Source: Filosporella fistucella (taxonomy: Eukaryota; Ascomycota; Leotiomycetes; Helotiales). Taken from it: a stretch of DNA of 64,000 nt. The notes beneath the pieces were generated by a model that did no database searches, was not told where the DNA came from, and worked only from the letters and a program-made list of their open reading frames with translations. The position numbers were made by a program, and so were the translations under genes. Shown here piece after piece: positions 48,678 through 62,502 of the stretch (position 1 is its first letter; the number at the start of each line of letters is the position of its first letter). The stretch spans positions 1 through 64,000 of the forward strand of contig JAQJZZ010000005.1 of NCBI GenBank assembly GCA_030077755.1, in the 5' to 3' direction.

Positions 48678-51600
48678 CTAACCTTGATGTCCCTTCCTCT
48701 TCAAACCCTCCCTCGCAAGTTCAGCCAAGCCTCCGATCGTACCAGCTCCTAAAATCTCAAGCGTACTAACCTCCACACCCAAACTCCTCTTCCACCAATT
48801 CCTGATCTCAATCGTGACCAAAGAATCTACACCAAGTGCCGATAGTGTTTGCGAGACATCCAACTCTTCAATCGGATGCATCATGAAAATATAAATCTGG
48901 GTCCCAATCAAATGTGCTAGCAACTTCCCGCTCTCTGGGGCATCGAGAACAGACATATCTGCTTCCACTGAGGAGATGAAATCTTTCAATCCATCGTTCG
49001 AAGGACCATCATTTGATACTACTTCAGTAGAAGTATTGTGAAACATACTCATCCTCTTGTCGTGTTTCCATAAAGCACGATTACTTGAATCAGAAAGGGC
49101 CTTCTTTGTCCTCAAACCAATAACCAAATGTGACGGATTCGTGATACACTTCACAGCCGAGGGTATTGCGTAAGGCTTGTTGCTAACAATTGACAGCTGA
49201 AGCGCATCAATCAAATCAGTCTCCTGTAATGCGTAATGATCTTGAGATTTGAGCAGATTCTGAAGAGACATGTTCTCAGCCAGATAGCCAATCCCAGTCA
49301 TCATCCCGATATCCATACATGATGCTGGGAGACCGAGGGTATGTCGATATGATACGAATGCATCCAGAAATGTGTTCGCAGCAGCATAAGCGGCTTGACC
49401 TCTTGTGCCCACGATGCCGGATATAGAGCTGAAGAGAACAAAGAAATCCAGGTCGTGATGGAGGAGCGCATTATGTAGATTCCATGTGCCTTTTACTTTC
49501 GGATCCACGACTGTTTTCCAGTCCTCGAAAGTGTGCTCTGAGAAGAGGGTATCGCGAAGAACCATTGACATTTGAAGAACACCGCCAATAGGGAGTTCGG
49601 CAAGGGAAATGGCGTACTCGACATCTTCTCTTTGGGATACACTGCCTGCCACAGTCTTTACTGAAACACCTTGAGATTCTAGCTCGTGAATAAAGGGCCG
49701 GTCTTTTTCGGACCCAGCTGATCTCGAGAGGTAGACGAAATGGCGAGCACCGCGTTCAATCATCCAAGTTGATATTGCTCGGCCTAGCCCACCTAGTCCC
49801 CCTACGAGAAGATATGTTTTGTTGGGACTGAGATCGATTTTTTTGCTTGCCGTGGTGATGTTTGATTCATCCAGATCTGACATTTTGACGAGAACCTTTC
49901 CGATGTGGATGCCTCTTTGCATATACCTAAATGCATCTTCAATTTCTGAAGCTTTGAAGATTTTCCTCGGATTTATGGGTTGGATGGTCTTCTTGGCCAG
50001 TAGATCCACGGTCGCTTGGAGAAGTCTATCAATGTCAGTAAAGTGATGCGATGAAGCAATTGGTAACTTACGGTTGACACTGTTCAGGCCTGAATTGATT
50101 CAGGTCGACACCGAAGAATGATCTATGCACCACGTTAGCATACTTATAAATAGTGCATAATTCACTCACCTGTTGTCTTCAAAGAGACTCATGGCGAGTT
50201 TTCCATGCCCAATGAAGTCCCTTTTTCCAAGCTCGATAAATCTGCCACCTGCTGCAACGCATTTCCATGAAGCATGCAGTAGCTCTCCTGATAATGAGTT
50301 GAGAACAATATCACATCCACGGCCCTTGGTTTCTCTAATCAGATCGGGGAGAAATGAGTCGTCACGAGAATTGAAAATGTGATTGCGAGGAATGGCAAAA
50401 GTTTCGTGGAGAAAGTTTACTTTCTCTTCGTTACCAGCAGTAACATAAACCTGTATGGTGTTAGCAGAGTCTACGTCAAATATGAGGGGCCATTACAGAT
50501 GCTCCAAGCATGTTGCAGATCTGAATTGCTGCTAATCCAACGCCACCTGCGGCTGAGTGGATGAGAATAGTCTGCAAAGTCAGTAAAGCTCCAAGAAACA
50601 AGGACTCCGACTTACTTGGCCCTCTTTCAACCCGCCGAGGTTCATCAATGAATGAATGACTGTACTGTACACAGTTGGCACGGTTGCTGCTTCCTCATCG
50701 CTCACTTCGTCTGGGATTTTGGCGCAAAGCATTGAGGAAACACGCATCCGAGTACTGAAACAACCACTTTTAAAGACGATTACCCGGTCTCCAGGTATGA
50801 ATCCTTGCACACCAGACCCTACTTGGCGAACGACTGCTGATGCTTCCAGTCCGAGACCACCTGAACTTGTCTCGATGATACCCATAGAAGACAAGACATC
50901 CTGTGCTGGTTAGTATGAATTACACAAGAGGTAATGAAGCGTACCCGAAAGTTCAAGCCAACGTAGACAGGTTCAACCTCTAGCTCATCTTCTCCCAGGG
51001 AGGAGAAATAATCCATTTGCTCCCATTTCAGAGACTGTAACAGCCCAAGCTTGCCAACTTTCAATTTTCTGGGTGCTCTTAGTTGAGGGGTCGAAGGAAT
51101 CTCTTGTGGCACTTTGACTGCATGATATCTTCCAACTTGAACAACACCATCGGAAAGAACAAATTCGTAATCAGGATCAATTTCGGAAGGGGAATCCGTC
51201 TTGGTGCCAGTTATCTTCTGGAACAGTGACACAACAGAATTCCACGCTTGCTGACCTAGCGCATCAAGTTCTAGGGTGGTGAAATCTATTGATGCTTCTG
51301 ATCGTAGAGTGCGGGCGATACCAAGAACAAGACTACAGCTAGGATCCTGGCTGACGAGTTGGGATGATTTGGTAAGCCAGAGAATTTTTCGGTCTTGAGA
51401 GTTTGCGATAAAATTTTGAAATTTCGAAAACTCTTCTGATGAAATATCTTGGAAGAAGGGCGTCGAAATTTCAAGTGCTGAGACGATGGGCTGGTGATTA
51501 GGCACCGATTCTTCGATGGTAAAGTAATCGACTTCATAGCCTGCTGAGATAAAAGAGTTCCCAATCTCAATTGACTCATGGCTTCTTTTTTCTGCTGTCA

Positions 51601-54600
51601 TTATGCCGATTCGTGGGACTTTCCGGCTGTTCGACTCTTCAACTACCGAAACGCATCTGGAGACGATGTTCATGTTGAGCTGAAAAGGTTCATCGTCATC
51701 GAACACGGCAGCATCGACCCCGGAAAATCCTACAGCTCGAAGTTCTTCATCCCATCTCGATCTACTGGCGTAGGGCTCAAGAGGGCGATTGTCCTTTCCC
51801 CCCAGCCACCAACCAGGAAGGATTCCCTAGAATTCAATCAGTTTGCATCCATGCACCTTCCAAATGGACTTACCATAATGAAGTTGATTGATTTCATCAT
51901 TCCTAGAGTGCGAATTAGCAATTAGTAAGGGCGACAGGGCAATGACTTACCTGGACTTAGCTCCTGCAAAAATAGTCGGCCATTTGGAGCAAGCAACTTG
52001 CGTACATGTATCAGAGTTGACTTCAAGCTTGGGGTGGCATGTAAAACCTGTGCCTTATTAGAAATCTGAAATTAGGGGTTTCAGGAACTCACATTTGCTG
52101 CAACCACGATATCAAACTCCCCCTCGACGAAGCCCTGGGTTGTTGGATCTCTGGTGATATCAAGTGTTGCAAACTGGATGTGTGAGAAGCCCTTGAATCT
52201 CTCCTTCGCGGCTGGGAAGAATCCGCTAGATATATCGGTATAGCTGTCTCGTTAGAAGCGCTCTACCACATCATTATTTGCACTTACCAGTAGTTCGAAT
52301 ACAGTCGTGTACCATTCGGTGATATCAAAGATCCAAGTATGCGAGCAGTCGTTCCTCCTGTTCCAGCACCAATTTCTAAAACTCTCAACCCAGGGTTCGA
52401 ATGCCCTAGGCAGGAGAAGAAGTCCCCATAATCCGACAGCCCCTCCAAGACGTTATAGAATTTCGTCAATCCGTCTCCAGGTAACAATATTTCAAGAGGC
52501 TCCACAGCTCCATTGATTAAATTGTTAAAGTTATCGAACACCCTCAACACTAGTTCCGCGACTGCATCCGCTTTCTGATAAGGGACATCTTTTCGGAGTG
52601 TATCAATCCGGCTTTTTCGCTCAGTGGAAGGTTGCCGCAATGCTTCTTGAACAATCTCTTTCATTATGTGTCCGTCCGATTTCGCAATCTCAATTTGATA
52701 TTGGAGCCACGTCTGAAATGTCTCGAGGTGTGATGGCGATGTCTCGACCGAGCAGAGTTGTCCACTCATTTCTACCATGCACAACAGACAAAGCTGTTCA
52801 ACACTCAACCAGCTCCCTCTCATCCCGTCTTCTCCACGTGGTCTAATCAGATCACTAGCTTGCACGAGATCAATATCCGGCTTCCAGAAAATCTCGGCGG
52901 CAGCAATATTATCCTTCTCCTCAGCTCGTTCCTCAATGGCGGTAAATTTTCCATCGGACAATGAAAGAACAACCATACCATCCTGTGCGGTCACAAACGC
53001 ATTGCCAGTGACGAATGAGCTTGATTGCAATAGAGTGGTAGCTTGGGCACGAAATGTGGACCTTGGCGAAACTTTTCCGATATAGAGTTCACCGATTTCA
53101 GTTGGAACAAATAATCTGTCGAACCTTCTTCCAACTCCTTCAGACATCGCAACCATGAAAAGCTGAAGACAGCAATCGATGCTGGTAGGGTGAAGCTGGT
53201 AGGAATCCTGTATCTCTGTTGATGGCGCAGAAATAGTGGCTGCTGCCATATTGAAACCTGGTTTAGCAGATACTTCAACCATACCTTGGAAGTAAGGACC
53301 ATAGTTGAGTCCCACTGAGCTTAATGCGTTGTATGGCATGTGGACGGCTCTGGGAAACTGAACTATCGCGCTATTCTTATAGTTTCCCCCACCTGCCTTG
53401 ACTTGACCAGAACAATGCTTCATCCAAACTCCGTTGTAAGAAGAAATTGTGAATTCGTACCATGATGATTCCAAGGTATCGGTCAACTGACTTGGTCTTA
53501 GAGTTGTCATTATCTCCACGTCTCCCTCTTCTCTCATGACGAGAGCAGTCTTAATGATCAGGTTTCGAATGGTGTAGTCGTCGATATTTGATATTTGACG
53601 GCATGCTTCACCAACCATGGATATATACCCCGCGGCAGGGAACACAATATCGTCTTGAATCCTGTGGTCTCGGATCCATTGACTATCTCCTAGACTGACA
53701 CGGTTCCGCCATGTTGGTTCAAATTCATTCCCTTCGACGATTCGAGACCCAAGGAGTTCATGGTGGGAAAACTTTCGCGTGCGCCTGCAAGGTAGTCAGC
53801 ACCTATCTCATGTGAACGACGTGCTACATACCATTCCCTCACCGCTCTTGTCTCACTCCAATACTCTGCATCATGAGACCACGAATAGATCGGAAGGTCT
53901 GTGACAAGTGGAAGGCTCGGAATCAGAGCGCTCCATTCAAGCGAGATGTGTTTCTGGAATAAACTGCCTGCCAATGTAAGCATGGAAATCGAACAATTTT
54001 TCCCACGTTCCAGGCAAGACACATAAGACAGGTCCGCTTTGCACTTCGATGCTTTGAATATCTGGCGCAATGGACCTCCCAAGGTTGTGCTATCTCATCA
54101 GTAAAATTCGATATGTCCGTTATTGACGACTTACTGTGGTCCTATCTCTACAAACAACGTGTCACCTTGACAGGTCTCCAAATAATTCGAAACGGCTTGA
54201 TTGAAAAGGACTGGAGACTCAAGGTTTTTCCGCCAGTATGCAGGACCGAGAGCTCCATGCAACATCTCAAGCTTCCCGCTCACTGTCGAGTAAAAAGGTA
54301 CGTCAGGGGCTCTTGCAGTCACTCTTGAATCAAGAGACGACTCATATGCCTTTCCGATACCTCTCATATGGTCTAAAATCGTTAGTAAGTACGAGAAGGA
54401 TGTCTAAAATACTCACGAGAATGATATGCCATTTCCACCTTCAGTGGTCGAACGAAAGCATCGGGGTTTGCTTCTCTAACGGTGGCCATAACTTTCTTCA
54501 ATGTCGGTGCATCTCCAGAAAGGGTCACACTCTGTGGACTATTGTCACAGGCCACAACCACTCCATCTTCAAGGAAAGGTGTGAGGTACTCTTTGCTCAA

Positions 54601-56778
54601 TCCTACGGCAGCCATACCACCATTCGTCGTCACGTCAACAGTGCCTCGTCCTCGATAATATGCAATAGTAATTGCCTCGCTTAATGTTATAGCACCAGAA
54701 GCATAGGCTGCTGCAATCTCTCCACTGCTATGTCCGACAACAGCTGTGGGAGTTGTTTTCCACAACTTCAGAATATTTACCAATGCAACTTGAATGGCAG
54801 TGCATAGCGGCTGCGCGTACTCCGACTTAGCGACCAAACTTTCTGAAGCAGGCTTCATCAATTCATCTGTGGTTGTTAGAATTGAAAGTTCTTAGTAGAG
54901 ATCAACTTACCTAAGAGATTCCACGTAGGTGGATGTGGAAGATCAGACAAAGTGGCTTGCATGTCCCTAAAATCTTGTTTAAACGATGGGAATCTTTCCA
55001 TCAGATCAATTCCCATCTGCGCCCATTGAGCGCCTTGACCTGTAAACACAAAAACCATGGCGGGTGTATTCTTGGCTCTGCTCATTGATGACACTGGCAC
55101 GGAATCTTTGTCGGATTTGATGCTAAAAGCTCGGTATGGTAGGTGATCTCGCCGAAGTACTAATGTAGAAGACACGGCCGCGATAGAACCGGGATAAAAT
55201 TCGAGGTGCTGTTGATAGGACTCAACAGTTGATTGTAACGATTTCGCATCATTTGCCGAATACAACAAAAGCTGTGGCCGGGATGAGGTTCTCTCCAATC
55301 TCGACTCAACTCCATGAAAAGCAGCAGACTCAATAATAACATGAGCATTCGCTCCACCAATTCCAAAAGAATTGACAGAAACACGCTCAGCTTGGTTCGC
55401 AGGCCATGGGGTCGCTTCTATAGGTACACGTAAGTTTGCTTCAGCAAATGGTATCTTCGGGTTTGGTGTCTTAAAATGAATGTTTGGCGGAATCGTTCTT
55501 TTCTCGAGCGCTAATATCGCTTTGATCAGACTAGACAGTCCACTCGCGCCCTCACCGTGTCCAACATTCGGTTTTATTGAGCCGATATAGACGCCCTTCT
55601 CACTCGCAAAGACGTTTGCCACTGCTTTAGCTTCTAGAGGATCTCCAACAGACGTCCCGGTGGCATGACACTCTACAAGTGCTGTTTGAGAATAGTCTGA
55701 GATACCAGCAATTTCGTACGCACGGCGGATCATGGTCTCGTGAGCCTCTGGATTCGGCATACTGATACCCGCAGTTTTTCCATCACAATTCGTCGCCGTG
55801 GCACGAATGACAGCTCGAATTGAATCGCCATCCCGTAAAGCATCGACCAGGGGCTTGATGAATACGGCATTGATCCCCTCCCCACGACCATAACCATTCG
55901 CTCCCGCATCGAAAGATTTCGAAATCCCGTCGGGAGAAAGAACACCTGTGACCAGTTATTGCTGTGTTGAGACTTCCACTCAAAAAGTGATGATCTTACC
56001 TTGCTCTGTCATTGCTATTGTCATTGTAGGTGTCAGAATCAGATTACATCCTGCCACTATTGCTGATTTGCAATCTCCGTTCTTCACAGCCTGACAAGCT
56101 TCGTGTAATGCCACAAGGGAGGCGGAACAACCAGTACGTATGGTCATACTTTAGAATGTCAGTAAGGTCCCGTGATACAATTTTCTGGACAAACCTTGGC
56201 CCTTTCAAATCGAATTCGTAACTTATTCTGTTACTGAGACCCAGTGATTCTGATCCCGATATTCGATAAAGACCTGAATTTTGAGGATCTTTTGCACCCA
56301 AATCAAGCCAATCCTATAATTGTCAGTCTTCATCAAGTACAAGACAGCCAGCACTTACATCTCCAAAAGCACCAACATAGCATCCGATTTGATCGCCTCG
56401 CCAGTTTCTCTGCCCTCCGTTTTCCATACACTCCCACACCACTTCTAATAACATTCTCTGTTGTGGATCTAATCTCTCTACTTCCGCCTTACTCATCGAA
56501 AAGAAAGAGGCATCAAACGTTGCAACATTATCCTGCAAAAAGTATCCATGCCGAGATGCAACAGACCCCGTGGTCTTTATTCCCTTGTGGAATGCATCAA
56601 CATTGTACCGACTGGATGGCACTTCACATCTACCATCTCTTTTATTGATCAGAAGATCCCAGAGCGATGAGGTAGAATTGACACCTCCGGGCAACCTCAA
56701 ACCAATTCCTACAACTGCAATTAGTGACTGCGATCCTTGCGATAAATCATTATCGAAAAGACTTCCTGAGTCCCCCAT
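48678..56778 (-). CDS. Highly reducing type I polyketide synthase, KS-MAT-DH-CMeT-ER-KR-ACP
   Basis: Iterative enzyme building a reduced, probably C-methylated polyketide. Seventeen exons with 16 introns of 44-54 nt sum to exactly 2,455 codons (2,454 aa). KS residues 17-440: active Cys in [16 protein letters not shown], His in [12 protein letters not shown] and [13 protein letters not shown] about 525-830: [23 protein letters not shown] about 905-1220: [14 protein letters not shown] and [12 protein letters not shown]. CMeT near 1360: [17 protein letters not shown] about 1740-2040: [16 protein letters not shown] from 2076: [13 protein letters not shown], with the Tyr motif [30 protein letters not shown] with the pantetheine Ser near 2405. 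No thioesterase or other release domain. The DH has Asp where the HxxxGxxxxP motif normally has Gly. The product cannot be named. Neighbours (TLC protein, MFS exporter) suggest a small cluster. Start ATG 56778. Confidence 0.95.
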
Positions 56779-57650
56779 TTTGTTTACATAAACAAGGAAA
56801 AGTGTAACGAAAAGGAGGGGTATAAACGATAAAATTCTAAAGGCAGGTATATTTGACACAGGTTGAGCTTCATTCGAATATATAGATATGTGATAAACGT
56901 TTTCATATTTATCAGGTGTCGGGAACACATAGGCTAACAATAGGAGTCTTCTCGGCGCAGGACATCCTACGGACCCCACTGGGGCTGAAGACATCAGATA
57001 TCGTATTGAAACATATCATGACAGGGGCATAAGCACCATGAAATACCAATCCTGCATCTCGTAGATAGGTGTTTGTCATCCAATTGAAATGCCCTGGCAT
57101 CTTGTCAAAGCCGGTAGCATGATTTTGGGCAAGCATTACTGCCTGTGCGAGGCTACGACGGCCGATCCAAGATTCGCGCTGTACAACAATGCACGCATCT
57201 GCATCGTTGTACCCACAAATGTACAAGAAAGTCCAAAGATAATTCTGAGGTCAGCTTACTGCCAATAACTCGTCGGGTCGAGCCTAGACTATCTGACTGC
57301 AGAATGTAGGATCTGAACTGTGGCTACGACACCCAGCATTTCAGGATAAAGTCAAATTGATACAAAGTAGAAAGAAGTCCGTAAAGCTAGGCATGCTGAC
57401 TCACCATATACTAGTCCAAATTTAGAACATTTGCCGATCGCTCTATTTTGAACCTTATTACTACATCTTCACTATCATCCTTGTACATCTTACTACAAGC
57501 AGGATGTCAGTCATTTCAATTGGCACATTCCATTCTATATAATTCTAAAGACACACATTCAGATACAAAGTTCAATCGATACCGCTTCATCATTGCAACG
57601 TTCCAAGCAATTATCCAGCAGCATCTGCCTAGAATACCTCAACATCCCTA
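56779..57650. promoter_or_regulatory. PKS upstream region
   Basis: 872 bp between the PKS start and the stop of the TLC gene, both on the minus strand. It must contain the PKS promoter and the TLC terminator. Minus-strand frames here lack domains. No specific regulator site was assigned. Confidence 0.5.
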
Positions 57651-58606
57651 TCAACCTTTTCTCAGGTCTCCTTTCATAGCGATCTTCGCGAACCAGTAAA
57701 AGCCTTGAAGATGCAAAAATACCATTGACCCTAGCTGGAAAAATGCAAGCCAAGCTGGCACACGTCCCACCTCCTGATGCTGTGCCACATAGCCCCCGAC
57801 TCTCAGCCCCGACGGTACAATACTGGCGACTCTCAAAATCGGATGCATATCTTGAATGGTGATAATGATATCATTCGCCATTCTCAACAAGAAGATTGTT
57901 CCCAGCCCAAGTCTGAAAACTACGTACGTTGACAATAGCAATTGTCGGTTTACAGCTCGTATTTTCGTTTTGTTCTTACCAGCGCGGTCAAACATTCTCT
58001 GAAAATTCAGAAAGAGGTTCGGCAACTCCCAGATTAAGAAAATGGCAGAGTAATGCAGTGAAAGAGGGCGCTGCTCATCAGTCAGTTTCAGCATGATTAG
58101 CTATCTGGGCAACCCACAAAACCGAGAGACACTGCAAACAAAGCGGCAACTCCATGCCAAAACATGAAATAACCATGAATGTCCCTATACACCCAACATG
58201 CACCAAAATGGAATACAAAATACCCAAGTGAAACAGCTAATGCAATCGCGGTTTCTTGATGATACCCCAATATCATCTCCTGAGCCGTCAATCCACTCCG
58301 GAATTCCGTGTGCACAAGAAGGTAAATCGCCAGGGCAGTATTGATAAATGACTGGGCTATGCTGACGATTTGGATGTTGAAGAAATGGTAGGGAACCCGA
58401 TCTAGTTGAACATTTTGCTCCTTAGTACTGAAAAGGCGGAAAATCAAAGGACCAAAAACAGAATATACAATCTGATAAAAGATGGCTGAGAGTATGACAA
58501 CCGTGAGATGTGGTGGTAACGCAGGAAGATTCAGATAAGCTGGACTGAAGATGTGGTTTCTACCACCCTCATTCATCGAAGCATTGAGACCTCCCGACAA
58601 ATCCAT
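57651..58606 (-). CDS. TLC-domain membrane protein
   Basis: Two exons (58606-58118, 58070-57651) total exactly 303 codons (302 aa). Predicted multi-pass membrane protein: TVVILSAIFYQIVYSVFGP, then helices around SFINTALAIYLLVH, ALAVSLGYFVFHFG, FMFWHGVAALFAVSLGF, HYSAIFLIWELPNLFL, LLLSTYVVFRLGLG and AWLAFFQLGSMVFL. The YRDIHGY...WHGVAAL segment and the SLHYSAIFLIWELPNLFLN stretch that follows resemble TLC (TRAM/LAG1/CLN8) proteins of the TMEM56 type. The double-His Lag1 motif of ceramide synthases is not seen. Possible roles are lipid sensing, transport or membrane adaptation. Its place between the PKS and an exporter suggests, but does not prove, a role in that cluster. Confidence 0.7.
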
Positions 58607-59226
58607 TTTTGTGTGACGAATTTCATTTGGACAGAATGAGGATCATATAAAGTTTTTCCTCCTAGTCTCAGCACTATTTTCAGCCTTTTCAGCCGTGCTC
58701 AATATGACAGCGGCCGACGTTCCTTCGATGGCGCGAGGTCATTATCGAAGCACAATAGTCTATGCAGCGTTATCGGGCCTCAATTTCCTCTTTCCGCTGA
58801 AGGTAACACTTTCAGGGGTCGCTCAAGTCTCTAGGCGAAGAATGGCAATGCTGAATGGCGATGTATAGGCTGTCATACGTTGGGACTCACCAATTACTGA
58901 GCCCAAGCTCTGTGGAGCCCCTGTAATATCGAGCCTAATCTCGTACCATGCCCCGGTAAAGAACAACCTGGAAGCGATGTGCAGGACTACCCTTACAATC
59001 CAACGTAAGCAGCAAAGACGATGATAGGAAAAGAACATCAGGGTAGCCTTAAACGATCTTTACGCGGGGAGCATCTTGAATTCTTGTCCGTGGACCCCAT
59101 AATTATACACAATTTTGTCATGAAGAGCAACAGCGTCTTCAGCTTTCAGAACCTGATGTCTCGATAACGTCCCTTTGATTCCCGTCCATAATTACTAAGT
59201 TGAGTTCACATCAGTTAATCTCAACC
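58607..59226. promoter_or_regulatory. Divergent promoter of TLC and MFS genes
   Basis: 620 bp shared by the TLC gene (minus) and MFS exporter (plus). The head-to-head layout would allow joint control. No specific operator recognised. The MFS start has a good Kozak-like context (caaccatgg). Confidence 0.6.
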
Positions 59227-61144
59227 ATGGGCGACCATCTTCCAGAACAGAAGACCGCCTCACAAGCAGAGATGGCGCCCCCAATGGACACTCCACAATC
59301 TCCTCCTGAAGAAACTGGCCCAGAACCAAAATCCATTCAATTCATGCTCGCCTTCGCTTCAATAATGGCAAGCAATTTTATTTCCATAATGGACACTGTA
59401 ATTGTAGCTACGGCTCTCCCTGCTATTGCACATGGATTGCATGCGTTCTCGAATCAAGCATATTGGGTTGGATCTGGGTTTCTGTTCGCGCAGGCAGTCA
59501 GTCAGCCACTTTATGGGACATTATCTAATGTGTTTGGACGGAAACCCTGTTTCTTGTTTGCGATTGCAGTCTTCACTGTAGCGAGTGTGTTTTGTGCTAC
59601 CGCTACAAGTGTGGAATGGTTGATTATTGCGAGAGTGGTGAGTATTCCTAGGATGAGGGGTACACACTCGCTGACTGAAAACAGTTTCAGGGAATTGGAT
59701 CTGGAGGAATCAATGCAGTGGGAAGCATCCTTATTACAGATATGGTCTCACTCCGAGAAAGAGGGAAGTATATCGGTATGATGGCACTTGCTTCTGCCTT
59801 GGGATTAATCACTGGGATCCTACTTGGAGCTGCGATTGCAGACCGGACAAGTTGGAGAATGTGGGTGCTTCTTTCCTCATTGGAATATCAAGTCTAATTT
59901 TCTCATCAGAATCTTCTGGATTAACCTCCCACTTTGTGTACCTGCTCTAGTCTGTAGCTATTTCTTCATCAACCTCACTTCACCAGCATTTTCAATCATG
60001 GAACGTTTAAAGAGAGTTGATTGGACTGGGATAGTCATCTGTACTGGCTCTCTTATATCACTTCTATACGGCGTGACCAGTGGAGGTGTGCTCCATCCGT
60101 GGAAATCATGGCAGGTTATCACGACAGTTGTTGTTGGATTTTGTGGGACAAGTATGCTTCTGTGCTTCGAAGGAACCTACGCAAAGGAACCGATGATACC
60201 TCTTCGAATTTTCAGCAACCGATCTGCGGGCTCTGCATACGTCTCATCATTTGTGTTGGGATTTGTGCTATGGGCGATGCAATATTATCTCATTCTCTAC
60301 GTAGGCGATATTCTCTCAATCGAGCTCAGTACTGATCATCACAGTTTCTCGTCACTCAAAATCATTCTCTTCTTGGGTCTGGTGTAGCAATTCTGCCTGG
60401 AACAGTTCTTGTCCCTGTTGCAGCTGTAGCTGGAGGCTTTGCAATAACAAAAATGCAGAGATTCCGTACAATCAACTCGATTGCATGGGTTCTGGTGACT
60501 GTTGGGTATGCATTGATGACTCAATTGACATTGCATTCCCCCAAGAGAGATCAATTTGGATTTCAGATTGTGTATGCTCTTGGAGCTGGAGTTGTGAGTA
60601 TCTTCTCGGTTGTCTCTGAATGAGCGTAACTAACTTTTCAGCTCTTCCCTGGTCGAATGTGTGCTGTACAGGCATCTCAGACAGATGAGGACGTTCCAAT
60701 CGTGAGTTGCATCAAATGTATTTCGCATTCAATTCTGACCGATCGCAGGCAACCGCAATGGTATCATTCATAACCAGTCTCGGCCAATCTTTTGGGGTTG
60801 GTATAGGTGGTGTACTGTTCCAAAACCAATGGAATAAGTATCTCCAGCAGAAAATAGCTTCAGGGCAGCTTACCCCGCAATACCTCATATCCTACCACGA
60901 AGCAGAACAAACAGCTGCACTAATCAAGAACTTTCCCTTGGACATAAGGACTATATATCGTAATATCATGGCCAGAGTTATTGATGACTTGTTTATACTA
61001 CTAGCTGCGCTGTCTGGCTTCGCATTATTGATCAGTTTGTTGTCGAAGAATTTGAGTATGGATCGAGAGACAAGGAGCGCGCAACAATTCAAAGAAAAAT
61101 CAAGGATAGAGCAATCGGAAGAAGAAATTCGACAGAGCGAATGA
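59227..61144 (+). CDS. DHA2-type (14-TM) MFS drug/metabolite exporter
   Basis: Proton-antiport efflux pump, probably exporting the product of the neighbouring PKS. Six exons (59227-59637, 59691-59860, 59910-60300, 60345-60593, 60642-60701, 60749-61144) sum to exactly 559 codons (558 aa). A hydrophilic Pro/Glu-rich N-terminus is followed by SIMDTVIVATALPAIAHGL (TM1 with the antiporter D), QPLYGTLSNVFGRKP (motif A loop), GIGSGGINAVGSILITDMVSLRERGKY in two exons, SWRIIFWINLPL (typical of DHA2 exporters), GVAILPGTVLVPVAAVAGG, and a C-terminal TAMVSFITSLGQSFGVGIGG. The ATG at 59227 is the first in frame. No lesion seen. Confidence 0.93.
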
Positions 61145-62502
61145 GGCTCAGTCCTAAATAGCCTTGCAAGACCATAAATGGCGAGCATGTATCCAATGCT
61201 CCCCATCGTTATTTACGACTTCCTCAATAATTAATATAAACTAAATCGAACAACAACTCGTGTGGGTCAGCCAAGACTTCATACAAAGTTGCTGGCACTC
61301 GGATCTCTCGTATCTCTCGTATACTCTTGTAGCTTCTTGAGATGTAAAGTGTCGAGCGTAAAATAGGAGCTGAGACAAAAGTTGGAAGAGGACAGACGCT
61401 GAAACCGTACGTGATCTAAGTTTGGAACGCTAATAGGTGGATGCTGGTAATTTGTAACATCTAGCAGCAGATTTGTGAGATATAGAACGAAAGACAGCCA
61501 AAATGGCCACTATCATGAAACACGAACGTTTTCATCCATAATGACTCCAAAGGACCAGTGGTATATCACATACTGTAGACCACAATGAGGTGGATTTTCT
61601 AAGGTTATTGAATTTTAAGGTTTGTACAACTCAATGACAGGCAGGGATTCTAAGATGAGAATGCACTGGCAGTGAGGTTCAAGCTAAGCTTAGTAAATAG
61701 TAACACAACTAACCTGGACAAAATCTTCAGTAGAGTAGTCCCTTATGACGAATATAAATGGTTAATCGACATTATCTGTAAAATAGAGGCTGCCCAAGAT
61801 GGGATATCTCTTCTCGAATTCCCGAAACTCGAGGAATATCTATCCAACACAAGTCACAAAGAAGTGCGGGGTACACGAGGTCAAATTGACAAAATGACAA
61901 AATGACAGTACAGACTCGGATATATCAAAAATCGGAATTCTGAGACATTTATATATCATGTACTTCGATAGCGAAGATAGCGAGGGACTATAACTCCGTA
62001 AATGAGACTCGATTAAATCGGCACCAGCGGCTCACCAGATAAATATAGCCCACCACAGCTCCAGATCTAAGGTTTCTTTTATCAAATCGATCAGATAACA
62101 TCAACAAACCCCACTTTATGATGACCCGATCCTGGGTACGCCCGCCCGTCGCGCAGGGTGTCACCGGCGTTCTGCAGTGTCAAAAATGCTGCGCTGCGCT
62201 GCGCTGCACTGCACTTGCGGTGACGCAAAGATTAGACTTCCCGGCCCATCATATCACCCAACCTTGAATCGTGAAGAGTTTTACTCCGTACAGCGCAAAA
62301 CAGCACTATCAGTGACATCGAAGTTGCATCTTACAGGGCATTTGTACACCACCACTCCTTCAGCCCACGCTGGTCCACTCCCCCGAATCCCCCAATTCTT
62401 CACCGCATTGGCAATTGTTCTCGCCGCTGTAACCCAGGCTCCCATGCTTGGCGGGGCAAGATCACACCTAAACGTGTTCGACCTGATGTTAGCTGCATCT
62501 TC
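61145..62502. other. Intergenic
   Basis: 1.36 kb between the MFS exporter and the OPT gene. It contains one short frame (61672-61905) with no known domain, and a GC-rich patch near 62150-62220 with a gcgctgcgctgcgctgc micro-repeat. No RNA gene recognised. Confidence 0.5.

Noticed and set aside
57651..58606. TLC gene as a ceramide synthase (Lag1-type self-protection gene)
   Set aside because: The double-His Lag1 motif is not visible; the sequence fits general TLC/TMEM56-type proteins better.
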